A stretch of DNA of 64,000 bases from Carallia brachiata (GCA_021464245.1 JADCRB010000075.1:2657706-2721705); one strand, 5' to 3'. Counted from the first letter of the stretch, positions 1 to 13,159 are shown. Numbers and translations: made by a program. The notes: a model not told the origin generated them from the letters alone.

Positions 1-1960
1 AACCGAAATCAGGCTAGAAACTTTGAATCTTAGTGGGGTAATCGATTCAGATTCACTTTGCAGCCTCAAAAGTCTGCAAGTTGTTAGCTTAGCAAAAAAT
101 TCATCCAAGGAAATATACCTTACTCAATATTGTATTGCAGAAGGCTAACCTATTTAAATGTAAGCACCAATCTTTTGGGTGGTAGGTTGCCCGTAGCTCT
201 AGCCAAGTTGAAGCATCTTAGGACCTTGGACATCTCTAACAATAAATTTGTCATCAGCCCCAGTTTCAGAACGAACTTCAGGCGTCTAGCTAAGTTTTCG
301 GTGGCACAAAGTGCAGCACATGCATCTTCTGTCCGAAAACTGGAGGTTGCTGAATATCCACAGCCACCTCAAAGTAGCAATAATACAGTCGCAGCCGAAG
401 AAGAGGTTCACAGCCACGCGAAAGTCAAAGGCTTCTTACCATTAATCCTTGCAGCTGTATTTCTCATATTGTTCTCATTTTTAGCGTGCTATGCAATTGA
501 GAAAATTACTCAGTTGGAAAAAGAGAGACAAATTCTGAAATCTTTGGCAATTTCTCCTGAGATCGCTCCCTTGCCACCACCTGTGCATCAAGAAGAACTG
601 AAGCCTGAACAGGGATGCTCCGAGCTTGAATTCTTTGTTGAGGAGCAACAAAGATTCAAATTGGACGAACTCTTTGAAGCCGCAGCTGATTTACGAAACC
701 AGACCCTTTGCAGCAGCCTTTTTGTAATAAAGCTTCATAATAATGCCACTTATGCTGTCAAAAGATTGAAGAACTTGAAGGTATCCAGCGAGGATTTCTG
801 CCGAACCATGAACCATATAGGACACTTAAAGCATCCAAACATACTTCCTCTTGTTGCTTACAATTCTAGCAATGATCAAAAACTCCTTATCTATAACTAT
901 CAAAGCAATGGGAGCCTGCTAAAGCTCTTCCAGGGTAAGTTCTGCATCTCTTGAGGTCACACATTTCCAATGGCACATCTACATACACACACAACTACCG
1001 GAAACCTATAGAAAACATACGTGCTTGAATGCATGAATGTCAGAAGATCTAGGGCAGCCATTTCCAGGGTAGTGAAGGCAAAAGAAAGACACCCCTAATG
1101 GCCACTCCTTCAAATTGCATTGACTCCAAAGCCTGAGCTCATATTTTGCTGTCTTTTGATCATGTAAGGAAAACTTAGAATTTTCATTGCCATTCAGGTT
1201 CAGAGTTATTAGCAACAGTGGAGTCGTGCTTCTGAAAATGTTTAGGACCAGCATACCTCAGAACTTTATTTCACTATTGCTGATTTCTTACCAGATTTAT
1301 GTCATATTTGCAGAATACATTGACAGGAAGAGGGAGTTCCCATGGATACTTAGGCTATCTATAGTAAGTGGAGTTTCAACGGGATTGGCCTTCTTGTATC
1401 AGAATGCTGCTATCCGTGGGACCATTCCCCATGGCAATCTTAAGCTTTCAAATATCCTGTTGGATCAAAATGAAGAACCTCTGATCAGTGAATATGGACT
1501 TTCAAGGTTTCTAGATGCCAACAGGCCTTGCCTCTTGACCAACAACAGCTACTCAGCACCCGAGAAAACTTTATCCGAAAAAGGCGATGTTTACAGCTTT
1601 GGAATTATCCTGCTGCAGTTGCTGACAGGGAAAGTAGTGGAAAAGAGTGGAATAGACCTCCCAAAATGGGTCAGGTCCATGGTAAGGGAGGAATGGACAG
1701 GAGAAGTTTTTGACAGGGAGGTTGGCCGAGCTGCACAGTATGCATTTCCTTTGCTGAACATTGCCCTCAAATGCGTATCACATTCACCTCAGGATCGGCC
1801 TTCTACGGCTGAAGTCATGGAACAGATAGAGGAAATTGTTCGTGCGTATGACGAAGTTTCTGTTTCTTCCTTGGGTTCAAGACCAACCAGTCCACGTGAT
1901 TTTTCGTTGCTTCACACAATAATTCCTGAGACCTGGGACACTCCAGGATCAAACTGCTAA
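1..1960 (+). CDS. LRR receptor-like kinase with a probable pseudokinase domain, 5' end outside the window
   Basis: Exons 1(partial)-934 and 1314-1960, with an intron 935-1313 (CAGG|GTAAGT to TTTGCAG). Order: leucine-rich repeats (about 8-290), a juxtamembrane linker, one transmembrane helix (about 436-500), then a kinase-like domain from about 650. Seen: the VAVK-type lysine is kept (YAVKRLK), but the catalytic loop reads HGNLKLSN, without the HRD aspartate, and the DFG position reads EYG. From family knowledge, plant LRR-RLKs with these changes bind partners and signal without efficient phosphotransfer; the closest type is the 'probable inactive receptor kinase' group of LRR-RLK III. The ligand is unknown. 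The reading frame breaks once near position 103, where one base is missing between the last two repeats. Without that break the frame is open from position 8 to the splice donor. Confident of family, not of the specific orthologue. Confidence 0.85.
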
Positions 1961-2646
1961 TGGTTTGATACAATTTCTGTGTGATGCAGTTTTTTTTTTT
2001 TTCCCTTCTAATTAGAACAAATGTTAGCTTTTTCTCTGTCAGGAAAGAAGGCATTCCCTGTTAGATTATAATAAACTACGAAGTTGAGCCTCATCTGTAG
2101 AAACTAAGGCTGAAGCCAAAGTGAAAGGCTATAAGTTAGGCCTCAAGTTTTGCTTTTGCCATGGTTGGAAGCATGTAATTCTGATTGTCACCACATCTGA
2201 AGTCCGTTTTCCAAGAAATGTTGCTTTAGTTTCATTGACCAAGACTATCTTGACGTCAGCGGAAAGACAAGGTTTTCTGCACTTTTGTGATCTTAAAAAT
2301 CTAACAAAGAACTCTTATGGTGGTATATATGTAGGGAAGCTCCTTAATGATAATAACCATCAATTTCAAAAACTCTCATTTTCATCTAGCATGGCCTAGT
2401 TAATAATCATCACCTCTTGATAGCTATGCATGTATGTGTGAGCCCTCCGGGGTCATGACTGGTCCAGTGATAGTTATCAGGCACCATAGGATTTGCTCCT
2501 CACAGATTTGATATAGATTATCTGATCTACCTCGAATAAGGGATTCAAACAAATATTTTTAATGAATCTGTAAGATACTACCCTTACTTACCCATTTTTT
2601 ATTAACCAAAAAAAAAGAATAAGTTTATGGAATGTAAATCTGTTAT

Positions 2647-2651
<5 letters not shown>

Positions 2652-2711
<60 letters not shown>
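2652..2711. repeat. Compound (AC)n(AT)n microsatellite
   Basis: About 18 uninterrupted AC units run into about 12 AT units. The AT part may form cruciform structure and the AC part Z-DNA. Likely length-polymorphic. Confidence 0.95.
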
Positions 2712-2718
<7 letters not shown>

Positions 2719-3595
2719 GCATAAACAAGCAAAGTTGAACTGAAAAATTAAGGCTGCAGTTTCACTCACAAACCTGCAATTTAAATCTTGTTGTAGCATA
2801 TCTTGGACAGTTTTGTCAAGACATGGTGAGGCAGCTGTCTAAAGTCCTGAGATTGGCTATGCATTTACTTGTCCTAATTTGGCACAGAAGTGGAAATGGA
2901 GGCTGGGGTCCCTGACTAGTGAATTTTTGGGTTAAAAAAGAACAAGAATGACCTTTTACTACCTCTTATCAGAAACATATTACAGGCAAATGTCATCATC
3001 CCTTTATTCTTATCTGCCTAGGCCCCAGTAGAAGTGGTAGATAATTAACACCTCTTTTACTACTCTAGAAAGTAGACAATTGTGTTCTTCACATTTTGCC
3101 GGACTATCTTGGTCATTTACAGGCCAAACACACCCTTTTAGTTGCCAACAAATCAGACTATTGTTCTGAGTAAAACTTTGAAAGGTGAGAGTACGATGAA
3201 GAGTATTCTATTGGGACTGGATGGTCAGGGTTTCGAGTTGAAAAATAACTTTATATATAATCTTTTCTCAAACTTTACAAATATTCAGTCTTGTACAAAA
3301 CATACTATTTTTTTCTAGTAAAATGTTTGTTAAGCCACCGACCAATGTGCCCATTCACATTTATATTACACAGGCACAGAATGGGAATACCAGAATGATT
3401 TCCAAAGTCAACAGACTTCAAATAGAAGCCAATTTATGACAGTGAGTGCCTTCATAAATTTGACCTTGATTGATAAGTTTGGGACCTCCCTAAGCTGTCT
3501 AGGCTTGGTCTAGACATTAGCTATGTTGTCATATTAATGCCCATGTCACATGATCATGTTGGGATGCGATTTATCAATTTTAATACTTAAGGAAG

Positions 3596-3690
3596 AGTTT
3601 TTTTTTTATTAAGAACTAATTGAGTTATGAGTTACACTAACTCTCATTTATTATAAATCTTACGCTTTTCGTTCCCAATATTAGAATTTT
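3596..3690 (+). repeat. Diverged dispersed repeat, copy A
   Basis: This stretch resembles 5780-5880: T-run, ATTAAGAACTAATT, a TATGAGTTA block, CTCATTTATTATAAATCTTA, then a CGTTC-AATATTA block in the same order. It probably belongs to a family of degenerate non-autonomous elements; no ends could be defined. Confidence 0.4.
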
Positions 3691-4451
3691 TAGAATGGAG
3701 GTTTAAGTTATAAATCTGAACTGTCCCTAAGAAATACTAAAAAAGAGGCCGAGCACATCTACACTAAAATTCTGACATGAGAATGTAAGGACGAGATACT
3801 AGTTATAATTGGAATTTTTTTTAACACCAATGCATTTATTTACAGAAAGCTGCACATTTTATACTCAATAATTTCCCCTCCATGCCAAATGGTGGGAAGC
3901 ATGGAAAATAATTTCTTTTGAAGAATATTAGATTTCTAAAGTGGTGCTTATCTGATCCTGTTGCCAAAATCTAAAGGATTTTCCTATTGAATGTTTTACC
4001 TTGTGCCGTACATAAATTATCTAAAAGTCCATATTTCATAAGCAAATCCAGTCATGTACACTGGACCCCAATTTGTTCACTTCTTTGATACTTTTTTCCG
4101 TGGATTTAACCTATAATTACTTAATATATAGTTTTTTTTTATATATTCATAAACCTACCATTCCACTTCTTTGTAATTAATCTGCCTATGCTTCTTGTCT
4201 TAAAATTGACAACATCAATTTGACAGGTTGCTTGGGGTTCATAGCTAATTTTCTTTGAAGAAGTTTATTTCCTTCTAATGTTGTGCACCTACCTAATTCT
4301 TAAGTACATAAACCATTGATTTCTCCACAAAAAATAAGGTAACATGCTGCTTTAACATTAACCAAAGCAAACCTCAAATCAAGCAGTCTCTTTGTCACTT
4401 TCAATGCAAGATAATCTAATGGAGGAAACAAAACAGACAAGGAACAAAGTA

Positions 4452-4482
<31 letters not shown>
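4452..4482. repeat. (AAT)n microsatellite
   Basis: About ten uninterrupted AAT units in intergenic DNA. Confidence 0.95.
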
Positions 4483-5779
4483 TAAGGTGTAAATTGAAAA
4501 CAATTCTATTATCTCTATGTTGTTTTTATGTTTTGACTCTTCTGCCCTTCCCTCACTCCCTAATCCCTCCCCTCAAGCTACTTCAAAAGTGAAATTACAA
4601 TAATATGGGTCTCAAACCTAATCTTTCCTAGTACCTGTTGTTTGTGCCATCCTTATTTTTGCAAGTTGAATTATTATATATGTGAGGTTGTTTAACTAAT
4701 CACACTTTCCTGGACACCAAACTTTTGTTTTCACAACATAAAGCAGACTAGAAATATGGCATACCAAAACAAGTTTCTTATTAAAAAAGTATACTTATCT
4801 ATACAGGGTATATTAAGAGATGTTTGTAAGATATTAGCTATTCTGAGTTGTCTGACACTGTTCTTAGTTGGACTAGTAGTATTGTGGATGTGGAATGACT
4901 GGATTTCCTTGTTTGAACCCCTTGCATCATTGGGTGATTAACCAAATAAAAAAATTGCTTCTGCCAAAAAATCCCAAATTCCACATCAGAATACATAGAA
5001 CAAAATCAATCCATAAAATCCAAAGTTAATAATTGTGTTATTTTGGGTATTTCATTAAACAAGAGTAATGCCAAGGGTATAGAACAATTTGGTCACCTGC
5101 ACTGCACAGCCATCCTCTGGAAGAGATGGGGTAGGACCACGAATCAATTTAGAGCATCCCTCCCAAATTCCTTGCAGAGTTTTTCACGTTATAAAATATT
5201 AACTACTTCCCATATCCTAATTGCGTCTCTATGTAGGAGACTCTCATATATAGAGTCTTGCATGTATAAAAGATACAATGCGATGCCATAAAATTCTTTC
5301 TTTTTATTCCAAAAAATTGCTTCATTTGTACCTTTGGTAGCTAATATTACATAAATCATCACAACAAACATTAATAAGTATCTCTATTTTTTCTTTACCA
5401 ACCTAAACAAATACCATAAAATTCTTGGTTGCATAGTTTTAATGTAAAGAGTTAGAATCATCATTAGACTGCTATTACCAATTAAACAATCGTCCTAGTT
5501 CTTATGAATGTGCATTTCACTTCGTGCAAATGTTTAACCAATAAATAATTTTGTATTTCTATTTAAAATTATGAGCAGAAAAATATTGTTTACAAATTAC
5601 AATATACAAGAATATTAGCTATTAATATATAGAGTTTAAGAGAAAATTATCTTAGCCATTTCCTACGGCACCTTACAAGCTGTCCAATATTCAAGAATTT
5701 TACTTTTCTCAAAAATAATAATCCGTCGTATCTATCACTTACCATGTCTTTAAAATTACTAATCATATAATAATCTTAT

Positions 5780-5880
5780 ATTTTTTTTTATTAAGAGACT
5801 CATTTTTTTATGAATTATATAATAAGAATAACTCTTATTTATTGTAAATTTCTTATCCTTCGTTCTAATATTACAACATT
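5780..5880 (+). repeat. Diverged dispersed repeat, copy B
   Basis: Matches copy A at 3596-3690 in block order (ATTAAGAGACT, TATGAATTATA, AACTCTTATTTATTGTAAAT, CTTCGTTCTAATATTA) with small insertions. Confidence 0.4.
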
Positions 5881-6599
5881 GTATTGTTTGCCTTAACGAT
5901 TCTCTACTTCAAAATCCTTACAAAAAAAAAAAAAGTGCCAAGATGATGGAAGAAGTGAACGGTTCTTGGCCTCTAATTTTCCACATGTATCTTACTGATT
6001 TAGTTAGGAAGGAAATATGATCTCCAATTATGTTCCAAAGTAAACTTATGATCTCTAATGTCACGTAGTATAGATGTGAGTTTAAAATTATTCTATATTA
6101 TCGTCATAATTAATTACACTATTATATTTATTTCATACATGACTAAAGATTGTAAATATATGATAAATGATCATGATAATATCACTTCATCCTGATTAGT
6201 TTCACACTAAAATAGTCAAAATAAAATCATTTTTATTAAAAAAATGAATGATCGATAGAATCGCTAAGTTGCCCATAACTAGGTGGCTTCAAGATATTGG
6301 TTAAAATATTTAGTAAATACAGAAAATTTCCAGCCTGATTCTGGCTTTGACATGAAACCAAAGCAAAGAATAGTAAGTATTCCACATGCTCAACTCTCTC
6401 ACTCAATATTTCTAACAAAAAAAAAAAGACAAACAAATTAGATTCTAACATGAAAATATGTTCTCATATACATTTTCTTCTCTCTCCTTTTTTTTTTTTT
6501 TTTTATAATGAATCAAAATTTTGCAAAGAAAATATCATCACCTTTCCTGTCATCGCTCTAGGCTATGCTGAGGCTCCTCCAAATATTCTTACACCAGTG

Positions 6600-6951
6600 G
6601 ATTGCCAATCTCTCTCTCCCTCTCCCTCTATCTATCTCTCTCTGTATATATTTATATATTCTCTCACATCTTCTCATCTACAAATTCCATTTCTTTTGAT
6701 TTAATTAAGAGGAGTGGAATAACCAAGAATAGATAAAAAAGAAAACAGACGGAGAGGGGGAGAGAGATAGAGAGAGAGAGAGAGAGAGACAACAAAAGAG
6801 AAGCAGAGATAAAAGCCTCTCTTATTGAGAGAAAGATAGAAATTATGAGCAACTCCTCCTCCTCCTCCTCATCATCTGTTCCCATTTCCACAATCCCACT
6901 CCTTAGATCTTAGTTCCTTTTTGCTTTCCTATCTGGGTCCTCTCCAAAATG
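6600..6951 (+). promoter_or_regulatory. Promoter and 5' leader of the hnRNP-type gene
   Basis: A pyrimidine (CT)n block at 6609-6643 is followed by a TATA-rich stretch (6645-6659) and then a leader carrying a (GA)n block at about 6750-6790. The exon ends at 6951 with a GTAAAT donor; the 5'UTR intron is 6952-7446, ending GATTGTAG. The CT block and the GA block are complementary to each other. The transcription start is not known; about 6675 fits the TATA stretch. Confidence 0.55.
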
Positions 6952-7452
6952 GTAAATTTTCAATCTTTTACTAAGCTTTTACCTTGATCTCTATCAAACC
7001 TTATCTGGGGCTTGATCTAATATCAGTTCTTGTGCTTAATTTTTGATTGTTTGGATAATCAGGAATCTTGGGTTGGATTTTGATCGGTGCAGAAAGGATC
7101 AGATGATCCCAGATTGGATTTGACAAACAGCTCCTTTGTTTTATTTATTGGGCACCAATCAGATTCTATCTAAATAACATCTAAGGTATTTGTTTAATTG
7201 TTTTTGTTCAACTTTGATCTGTTTCTTTGTGTTTTGTGGATAAAGGCTGCATCTTTCTTGGCTTTCATATTGTCTAAATATCTGTTAGTGTTTCAATATT
7301 AAACCCGTCCCACATATTGGGCTGATTGCTAGATTCGTGACTGAATTAGGCAACTCTTTGCATCAAGAATTCTGCTTCAAGCTGTTTTGCATTCTGGCAT
7401 TGGTATTGGTGATTGATGAGGCCCTTGTTGTTGTGACTGATTGTAGAAAAGG

Positions 7453-10044
7453 ATGGAATCAGATCTTGGTAAGCTCTTCATTGGTGGGATTTCATGGGAC
7501 ACGGACGAGGAACGCCTTAAGGAATATTTTGGCAACTATGGGGAGGTAGTGGAGGCAGTCATCATGAGAGATCGAGTGACAGGCCGTGCTCGGGGCTTCG
7601 GTTTTGTGGTCTTTGCAGATCCTGCTGTTGCAGAGAGGGTCATCATGGAGAAGCACATGATTGATGGCCGCACAGTAAGTAGCTTGGTTTCAATGATTAT
7701 TTCTGCATTTGGAATTAATGGCAAGATGCTCTTTTGCTTATGTAAATTCAGTTGCCAGGTACTATTATGTCTAAATATATATGAGTAGTATTGTCCATAG
7801 CGCAAGTTTTGTATCATTCTTGTTGAGAAAGAATGTACTGCTCTTAATCAGAGTTTGTCTGGAAAACATATCATAATGTCTGAACTTTACAACTTTGGAG
7901 ACTCCATTGGCTTTTATTTCTTCTTTGAATTCATAGTTTTTGCAGTTGTCAGATATCAGAATCATAGGTTCCATGCCAATAAGAAGTCCTGTGCTTGAAA
8001 CATTTTATGCCATGGGCTTTGAATTTTTTTTTGGATGGGATGACTTTAATGATTGGTTGGAAATGTTAATGACAAGTGATTTTTAGATTTTAGCTACTGT
8101 GTTGTCAATGTCCAGGTGGAAGCAAAGAAGGCTGTTCCCAGGGATGATCAGCACATAATACATAGAACCACGAGTAGCATTCATGGTTCTCCAGGTCCTG
8201 GACGCACCAAAAAGATTTTTGTTGGAGGTCTGGCATCTACGGTTACGGAGAGCAACTTTAAGAAATACTTTGAGCAGTTTGGTAATATTACGGACGTTGT
8301 GGTGATGTATGATCACAACACTCAGAGGCCAAGAGGGTTTGGCTTCATTACTTATGATTCTGAAGAAGCAGTGGACAGAGTTCTGCATAAAACTTTTCAT
8401 GAACTTAATGGTAAAATGGTTGAGGTCAAAAGGGCAGTCCCAAAGGAGCTTTCCCCAGGGCCAAGTCGGAGTCCTCTGATAGCATATAACTATGGTTTGG
8501 GTAGGGCTAACAACTTCCTTAATGCTTATGCTCAGGGATATAACATGAGCTCATTTGGAGGTTTTGGGATGAGAACTGACAGTCGATTTAATCCTCTTGC
8601 CAGTGGTCGGAGTGGGTTTCCAACATTTAGCACTACTGGTATTGGAATGGGTATGAATTTGGACCCGGGGCTGAGTCCAAATCCTGGAGGAGGTTCCAAC
8701 CTCAGTAACAATCCAGGTTATGGGCGGATGCTGAGTCCCTATTACAGTGGGAACTCGAGCAGGTACACTATTCCCACTCCTATAGGTTACACTGCTGGAA
8801 ATGCAAGAAATGATTCTGTTTTAAGCTCAACTACACGAAATGTGTGGGGAAATGGTGGCCTCAATACTGCTACAAATCCTACCAGCCCTAGTTCCTTTCT
8901 GGGTTCTGGAAGTGGAAGCTTCGGGGTTTCATTTGGTAATAGTTTATCGAATTGGGGCCCTTCTCCTGTTTCAGCTCAAGTCGGAGGGAATGCTTCCAGC
9001 TATAGTAGTGGGAGTATGGGTTATGGGGGCAATGGCAGCAGCTATGGGCTGGGCGGAGGAGGTTATGGAAGGAATAGCACCAGTGGTGTAGCACCAGCAT
9101 CATCATTTGCTGGGCCAACTGGTACTTATGAGGGATCTTATGGTGACTTGTACCGCAGTGATTCAGTTTATGGTGATCCAACTTGGCGGTCTGCTACTCC
9201 TGAGATGGATCCTTCTGGGTCATTTAGTTATGGGCTTGGCAATATAGCTTCAGATGTTACAGCCAATAGTTCTGAGGGCTATATTGGAAGTTATGGTGTT
9301 TCAAATAGGCAATCAAATAGAGGTAACACTTTTCTGTGGTTCATTAATGATCATTATGAGTCTTACTTTGAGTTTTATTCAGGTTCTAGGCAACACAAAC
9401 CAAGGGGGATAAAAAAAATGCATGAAAGACGATTTTGTTGTAGGGAGCTACTTATTGGAGTTTGCTTTTGCTGAATATTTAAGCAAGTCTTTGGTGAATG
9501 TGTATATTACCATCCTTTCTATGAAAGAAACTAACCTAGTATTAACTGACGACGGAAAAGAGGATATCAACTTGTTGACTTCTTGCAAGTAGGTTGTAGA
9601 TGTAGAAGTTAAAGTACGTGGATTTGGCACATAGTTCGGTGACCTTAACCCACCAAGATTACATTTAGAAAGATTACAAGCGCTCGCTTAAAAATGCTTG
9701 GTTGGAATGCGTATCTAGATATAGTCACCGACCTTTTGTCTAATATTCCTGGATGTGCTAAATTTACAAGTGTTAAATGTATAATTTTCAAAATTGTGCT
9801 ACTGAATCATGAGAGCGAGCAGCCTAGTGTGTATTCATTGCACACGTGTTTTTCATCCAAATCAATGCAATTACATGTGAATGAGAAACCTGAGCAACAA
9901 ACATGGTCAAGGACAATATATGGCACTCCATGAAAGTTCTCTGGTTTTGGGCAATTTGTTTGCTGATGTTTAAAACTAATTGTTACTTTGCTGATTCTGT
10001 GTTTTCTTGTCTAATGTTTAATTGCTTCAGGAATTGCTACCTAG
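7453..10044 (+). CDS. Two-RRM hnRNP / Musashi-like RNA-binding protein
   Basis: Coding exons 7453-7674, 8116-9322 and 10031-10044, giving 480 aa. RRM1 covers residues about 6-75 (RNP2 LFIGGI, RNP1 RGFGFVVF). RRM2 covers about 100-180 (RNP2 IFVGGL, RNP1 RGFGFITY). The rest is a Gly/Ser/Asn/Tyr-rich low-complexity tail of about 290 residues, typical of plant hnRNP1/RBP-DR1-like proteins. Such proteins bind single-stranded RNA and act in splicing, mRNA stability or translation. The last coding exon is only 14 nt: donor AGAG|GTAACA at 9323, acceptor TTGCTTCAG at 10030, giving the ending QSNRGIAT and a TAG. This matches the conserved C-terminus I recall for the family and is preferred over reading through the intron to a stop at 9474. 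Start context is good (GGATGG). No frameshift. Confidence 0.9.
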
Positions 10045-10620
10045 GAGACCTGTTGTTGGATGTCAAATAATAATCATAGGTGAAGGGAATCCAGAGAATA
10101 GGAGAATGGTAGTGAATTTCATACGTCTACCTGTTGATTACATTCAGCTTATGAGGAAATTGATGTCATAGTGCTAACGAGGGTTCTTGCGTGAGTTATG
10201 AACTTCAAAGAGAAAGCAACCACAAGGGATTTTGTGTAAGGTTTGAGATTTTACTTTTCCTTTTTTTTCTTTTTTTTCCTCCAATTAGCAAAAAACATAG
10301 GTTCCTTTCTTTGGCATTTGAGTGAGGTGTAACATCAGATTGCGGGATATACACTCAGGAAGATTGGCCGCCATAAAATGTATCGTGCATCTCCAGGCAA
10401 GGTGCACCAGTGATAGTACATTAAAGAAAAATAGGTTCTTAATTTTTTTTTTCAATTTTTTTTTCCTTATAATGTGTGGCAAAGTTGCTGGTTGGTGTTC
10501 TCATATTGTTTTTCCTCTGTACTTGGGGATTTGCCTCTTCCCCAAACTGTATGTGAGCTTCTGATTTGAGGTACTAGTGTGAAACATTAAAAGGGAAGCT
10601 GTTTTATGATCCCTTGCAAA
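10045..10620 (+). other. Probable 3'UTR of the hnRNP-type gene
   Basis: Non-coding sequence after the TAG in the 14-nt last exon. The poly(A) site cannot be placed from sequence alone; AATAA-like motifs near 10065 and 10610 are candidates. Confidence 0.4.
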
Positions 10621-11141
10621 TAATTACCAAATACTTTGATTCATTTTAATGGGCAGTAAACAAGTTTATACCTACCTTGTAATTTCGTTTGTGTATGAAA
10701 TCAATGTTTGACTTGGCTGATTACTTTCTGTTGGTGATATTTTGTTTCTGTTTCTGATATCCTTTATTGTCTTCCCTGAGCATAGAAATTATGTGCCTGC
10801 TAAATGCTATTTAGCTGTGACAAGTTACATTTATTCCATCTTACAATTACAGTTTACCATGGGTTCAGGACTCTATATAGTCTTTACTCATTAGATTATG
10901 ATTTTGACTAGGTGTACATGGTTACAATGGTGCATTTATAGCCTTTGGCTTTGTTGGTTGTACCTATCATGGGTTCCCATCTATCTGCTTGCTAGACATT
11001 TTCATCTTCAGAAGCCTGCTCTGTGTGGTAGTACTTGTCTCTTATCCAAACCTCCACAGGGAACTAGGATATGATTTTTTTTGGACTTTCATATCCCTGT
11101 CATTTGATTTATTTGTAATCATCCCAGTTTTGTCATGTGGT

Positions 11142-11146
11142 CCTCT

Positions 11147-11181
<35 letters not shown>

Positions 11182-11182
11182 G
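11142..11182. repeat. (CT)n microsatellite
   Basis: Two CT runs separated by one CC interruption. Confidence 0.95.
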
Positions 11183-12673
11183 GGTGAGCTTGCTTTCAAT
11201 CCTAGATGTGACATTGTACCTTTTCCTCGCACACCTAAATCAACATTTTTAGAGCTCACAATATAAGGCTTACTACCACCATAGGGCTCAGACTATTATG
11301 AAGCTAGTGAAATTAGAACACTGTGTTTTTAGTATCTTGAAATTCAAAGAGCGGTGTTTGTATTGGTTTGGATATGTCTAACGTACGCATACTAATGTTT
11401 TAATCAAAAGGGTGATCATATTCAAGTGGATGGGTACAAGAGAAGGAGATGACGAATTAGGTTGACTTTGAGAATTTTTAATTATGAAGGATTTAGAACA
11501 ATTAAATCTGATCACAACTTTAGTTCATAATAAAACAAAATAACGAGAAAAGATTTATAAAATCGACTCTAATTAAATTTAGTAATAAAGCTTTGTTGTG
11601 GTTTTTTTGTGTGTGGGAATGTGTGCTTTGTTAGACTATGAGGAAATGTATATATGGCATGGTTTCATGTTTTTGGTTCATAATCATATTCATAGCGTTG
11701 AAGGGCTACAACCTGTTGGGAAGTTAAAAGAATTCTTACTTTTTTCTTTTTTTTTTTGGTCTTAAAGGAGGCTATTACACCTGTGGAATACTAACAAGAC
11801 TCTTCCTCTACTCATAGGCTTCTGCCAATTTCTACATCCCATATTTTTTCAAATTTGGGGTCCGGAATCAACAGTATCATTTTTGGTCCACATTCAAGTC
11901 CACCGGCCATTGTTATGACCAAGGACCACACCTTCTTTTCCATGGCTAATTTCATTCGCTGGTCAATAATTTCCCTAACATCGAATATATTTATTCAAAG
12001 TTTACTGTTTGATAGTAATGAATTAGTATCCCGGTACTGAAATCGTCTCTAAAAATGAAGATTTTTAGTTCGAGTCTCAATCGGACGGGACAGTTAAGTT
12101 GTTTACGCACATGGGGCTCAGTGCATTCTAAGGTGATGTCCATGTAGCCCTACGTACTTTTATGCTACGTAACTTTTAAAAGTGTAATACCACTTACTCG
12201 TTTAACAAACACAAGATGTACTTCTAATATAGATAGTCTACCCCTTATAGTATTAACAAAGTGAATCTAATACCGCGTGCATAAGTTGATGTATAATGTA
12301 ACTTTTTTTATGTATGGTATAACTTAATTAAAATACTCAAGAACAAAATTATTTGATAGGATTAAGCTATGCAAATCGAGTTAACAATAGGGACTAAGAA
12401 TCAGCATAAGTAAGATAAGGGTGAGCGACAGTGTGAGAGATTCGCATTGATATGTTCTTTTCTATTATATCCAGCCCTATGTAATAATAGTTTTTTCATA
12501 CTTCACCCATCTAATATGACCGATTCCAGGTCAATTCCAAGGTGACCATGTGCCTTTACGCACCGTCAAATTAGATACTTCTTAACGACCCCATTTAAGG
12601 GTCACCTAATTGACAAAGTATGTGTTCAAGCTAAATTGTAATACCACCTATATTGAAAACTACATATTTTTAT

Positions 12674-13159
12674 GGGTACATTTGGTACACAGACCGGATA
12701 ATACGATATAAGATAATATAAGCTAATATAGTATAAGATAGACTAAATTACTAGCCTATATTATATTTAGATGTTAACAAATAGTATAAAATAATTATTA
12801 TATTTAATATTTGGATGATATGAGACAGAATAATACAGTATATCAAAATTACTTTTTTACCCTTAGAGATAATTGATTTATATTTACTATTAATTTTAAT
12901 ATTTTTATTAAAAATAATTAAAATTAAGTAATGAAATTAATATTTATTTTACATATTATTATACATTATATTGTTTATAATTTTTCAATTTCGTATAAAA
13001 AAATATTTTTAAAAATTAAGCATTAATTTTATTTATACAAATAAATTTTAAAATATAAAAAAAAGAGATGAATATTTTGTAAAATTTTTTGAGGAAAAAT
13101 TAAATAAATTTTAAGAGATAAATTTTCAAATTTATATAAAAAAATGAAAAAATGAGCAC

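Larger units (their letters stand above)
1961..6600. other. Intergenic region, no gene supported
   Basis: AT-rich spacer between the pseudokinase and the hnRNP gene. It holds the kinase 3'UTR (roughly to 2100), an AC/AT microsatellite, an AAT microsatellite and two copies of a diverged dispersed repeat. Short open frames here show no family motif and no splice support. Confidence 0.6.

Noticed and set aside
4756..4941. 61-aa hydrophobic open frame as a membrane peptide gene
   Set aside because: No promoter, no conservation evidence, and hydrophobic frames arise often in AT-rich DNA.
8116..9474. Taking the hnRNP second exon to run to a stop at 9474
   Set aside because: The donor at 9323 and the 14-nt exon at 10031 recover the conserved ending; the read-through tail is intron sequence.
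12050..12110. TTCGAGTC box B-like motif as a tRNA or SINE
   Set aside because: No box A at the right distance and no cloverleaf; at most a remnant of a dispersed repeat.
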